Shown here piece by piece: positions 62,101 to 64,000 of a DNA stretch of 64,000 bases. Under the pieces are notes generated by a model. The model worked only from the letters and a program-made list of their open reading frames with translations. It was not told the DNA's origin and searched no databases. The DNA comes from Idiomarina sp. (lineage in GTDB: Bacteria > Pseudomonadota > Gammaproteobacteria > Enterobacterales > Alteromonadaceae): assembly GCA_022565355.1 (NCBI GenBank), contig JAIUMU010000002.1, positions 124,001 to 188,000 on the forward strand. The letters run 5' to 3'. Each line of letters begins with the position of its first letter. The stretch's first letter is position 1. Both the position numbers and the translations under genes were made by a program.

Positions 62101-63809
62101 CGCCACATTACTTGGTGAACGCCGATGTGCTGCAAATCAAAATTGCGCAAGGGGCGAAACCTGGTGAAGGGGGGCAACTGCCGGGTGAAAAAGTTACTGC
62201 GGAGATCGCTAAACTACGTTTCTCTGTGCCCGGCGTTACACTCATTTCGCCGCCGCCGCATCACGATATCTATTCCATTGAAGATCTCGCCCAATTGATT
62301 TTCGATCTCAAACAGGTAAACCCAGATGCGCTTATTTCGGTGAAACTGGTTTCTGAGCCCGGCATTGGCACCATCGCCACGGGGGTGGCCAAAGCCTACG
62401 CCGATTTAATTACCGTAAGCGGTTACGATGGCGGCACCGGCGCCAGCCCACTTACTTCAGTGAAATACGCCGGTTCACCTTGGGAGCTTGGCCTCGCTGA
62501 AGTGCATGAAGCATTAGTTACCAACGGCCTGCGCCACAAAGTGCGCCTGCAAGTGGATGGTGGCTTGAAAACTGGCCTCGATATCATTAAAGCAGCCATC
62601 TTGGGCGCCGAAAGCTTCGGCTTTGGTACCGCCCCCATGATAGCGTTGGGCTGCAAATACCTGCGTATTTGTCATCTTAATAACTGCGCCACCGGCGTGG
62701 CTACGCAAGATCAAACGCTGCGCCAACAGTTCTTCAATGGTTTACCGGAAAAGGTAGAAAACTATTTCCATCTGCTGAAAGAGGAAGTGGAAGGCTATCT
62801 TGAGCAACTGCAGGTAGCCGATATTACCGATCTAATCGGCCGCACGGATTTATTAGAACAAGTAAGCGATAACTTACACCACAAGGCCGCCGCTATCGAT
62901 TTGGCGCCAGTTCTTAAATCGGCCGGTGTTACCTCACAGCAGCCGTTATTTTGCACAGAAAAGAATCCGCCACACGATAAAGGCGCACTTAACCAACGGC
63001 TACTTGCAGAATGCAGCGCCGCCGCGCAACAACGCAAAAGCCGCGATTGCCATTTCCCGATTCGCAACGATGATCGCTCGGCAGGTGCCAGCCTTTCCGG
63101 CTTCATTGCCAAGCAACATGGTTTGCAGGGTATTGCCGGTACACCCCTACGCTTGCACTTTACCGGCACTGCCGGACAAAGCTTTGGCGTGTGGAACGCC
63201 CCTGGCCTGCACCTGTTCTTAACTGGCGATGCTAATGATTACGTAGGCAAAGGCATGGCGGGAGGCCGTATTACTCTGCAACCTGCCGCCAACGCCTCGT
63301 TTGCTAGCCACACCGCTGTAATTATGGGCAACACCTGTCTATATGGCGCTACCGGCGGACGTTTGTATGCCGCTGGGCTTGCAGGTGAGCGCTTTGCCGT
63401 GCGCAATAGCGGTGCGGTAGCCGTGGTAGAAGGCATTGGCGATCACGGCTGTGAATACATGACCGGCGGTGTGGTGGTGGTACTCGGCAACACCGGCATC
63501 AATTTCGGTGCCGGCATGACCGGAGGTATGGCCTACATTTTGGACGAAAACAACGATTTTGAGCAACGCATGAACAGCGAGCTTACCGAAACTGTAGCCA
63601 TTGAATCGCCGATTTTGAAGGAGCATTTACGGGGCTTTATTCACGATCATATGGAGCACACCGGTAGTGAGCGTTCCCGGCAAATTTTGGCCGAATTCGA
63701 AGAATGGTTACCGAAATTCCGGTTGGTGAAACCAAAAGCCCGCGATATTCGTGATCTGCTTGGCCATCGCGCTCGTTCCACCGATTCCATTCGTGTGGAG
63801 GTAATGTAA
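59115..63809 (+). CDS. gltB: Glutamate synthase (NADPH) large subunit with in-frame repeat insertion
   Basis: 1564 aa from ATG at 59115 (AGGTGGGAG upstream). The frame runs back to 58887 only through repeat sequence. A 37-residue propeptide with a duplicated [11 protein letters not shown] precedes the N-terminal nucleophile C38 ([11 protein letters not shown]) of the class II amidotransferase. Then [14 protein letters not shown], the central domain, the FMN-binding domain ([42 protein letters not shown]), the Fe-S/GlnE-like part [17 protein letters not shown], and the C-terminal beta-helix ([11 protein letters not shown]). Residues about 899-920 ([14 protein letters not shown]) come from a palindromic repeat. 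A low-complexity Ser/Asn/Pro/Ala loop lies near 205-225. It makes glutamate from glutamine and 2-oxoglutarate with GltD. Confidence 0.95.
   Translation: [1564 protein letters not shown]
61811..61869 (+). repeat. Palindromic repeat inside gltB (43-bp unit with GGGGACAGAGAGAA leader)
   Basis: The 43-bp unit 61827-61869 starts GGGGTCAGTGAGCACGG and ends GACCCC with a degenerate right arm. It is preceded by GGGGACAGAGAGAAA, the same leader as in the copies at 48317 and 50721. It is translated in a different frame from the other two intragenic copies. Confidence 0.88.
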
Positions 63810-64000
63810 TGGCTAAAAATATCTATCAATTCGTAGATGTGGGCCGCGCCGAAGCACCGAAACGCGCCTTACACGAACGACAAATTGAGTTCGTAGAAAT
63901 TCATCAACCCATGCAGGGCGATCATGTAGCGGCCCAAGCCGATCGCTGCCTAGATTGCGGCAATCCCTATTGCGAGTGGCAGTGTCCAGTGCACAACTAC
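63809..64000 (+). CDS. gltD: Glutamate synthase small subunit (3' end outside window)
   Basis: The first 64 codons only. The start overlaps the gltB stop (TAATG). It begins MAKNIYQFVDVGRAEAPKR and contains the first cysteines of the N-terminal Fe-S region, CLDCGNPYCEWQCPVHNY, typical of GltD. It supplies electrons from NADPH to GltB. Confidence 0.95.
   Translation, partial: MAKNIYQFVDVGRAEAPKRALHERQIEFVEIHQPMQGDHVAAQADRCLDCGNPYCEWQCPVHNY

Overview
The window looks like the chromosome of a free-living Gammaproteobacterium. It has RfaH with an E. coli-type ops site, an E. coli-type bcs cellulose locus, a Fur-type iron operon and an arsJ arsenic operon. The overall style fits marine Alteromonadales, perhaps Idiomarinaceae; that placement is an inference made without any database search. 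I see no rRNA, tRNA, CRISPR array, prophage, transposase or complete insertion sequence.

Region 1 (1-19205, minus strand) is a Wzx/Wzy-type capsule or exopolysaccharide locus. Transcription starts in a leader that carries a perfect 12-nt ops element (17938-17949). It then runs through an 80-aa orphan, wza, wzb, wzc, a wbpA-B-D-E set making UDP-GlcNAc(3NAc)A, wzx, wzy, two glycosyltransferases, a sugar transferase fused to a GNAT domain, a D-cysteine desulfhydrase-like PLP enzyme, an ATP-grasp ligase and a DegT aminotransferase cut by the window edge. ugd lies upstream of the leader. The rfaH gene that should act on the ops site lies 10 kb away, beside the cellulose genes.

Region 2 (19402-27587) holds pgi, a giant internally duplicated lipoprotein flanked by 143-bp direct repeats, two small unknown ORFs and rfaH. 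Region 3 (27675-42529) is the cellulose locus: bcsRQABZC on the minus strand, and divergent bcsE-bcsG followed by a beta-CASP metallo-beta-lactamase nuclease. The bcsE-bcsG junction looks like a deletion scar: BcsE lacks its C-terminal end, bcsF is absent, and BcsG has lost its membrane domain but keeps its catalytic residues.

Region 4 (42544-53270) holds hipBA, a Fur-box fbpABC ferric iron transporter, and a run of membrane and ion-transport genes (GDT1-like, Na/Pi, YrbG-like, DUF3429) ending in an MBL phosphodiesterase. Region 5 (53270-64000) holds an orphan solute-binding lipoprotein, an arsR-acr3-gapdh-arsJ operon, a small membrane protein, and gltB followed by the start of gltD.

The least ordinary structure is a family of palindromic repeats with ends GGGGTCAGTGAG/CTCACTGACCCC. 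Hand-counted copies are 28, 43, 58 and 103 bp, that is 28+15n. Copies sit directly after stop codons, and three are inserted in frame in conserved protein genes (the MBL nuclease, the Na/Pi transporter and gltB). A second, unrelated repeat class is tandem octamers of the form NNATATNN at three places.
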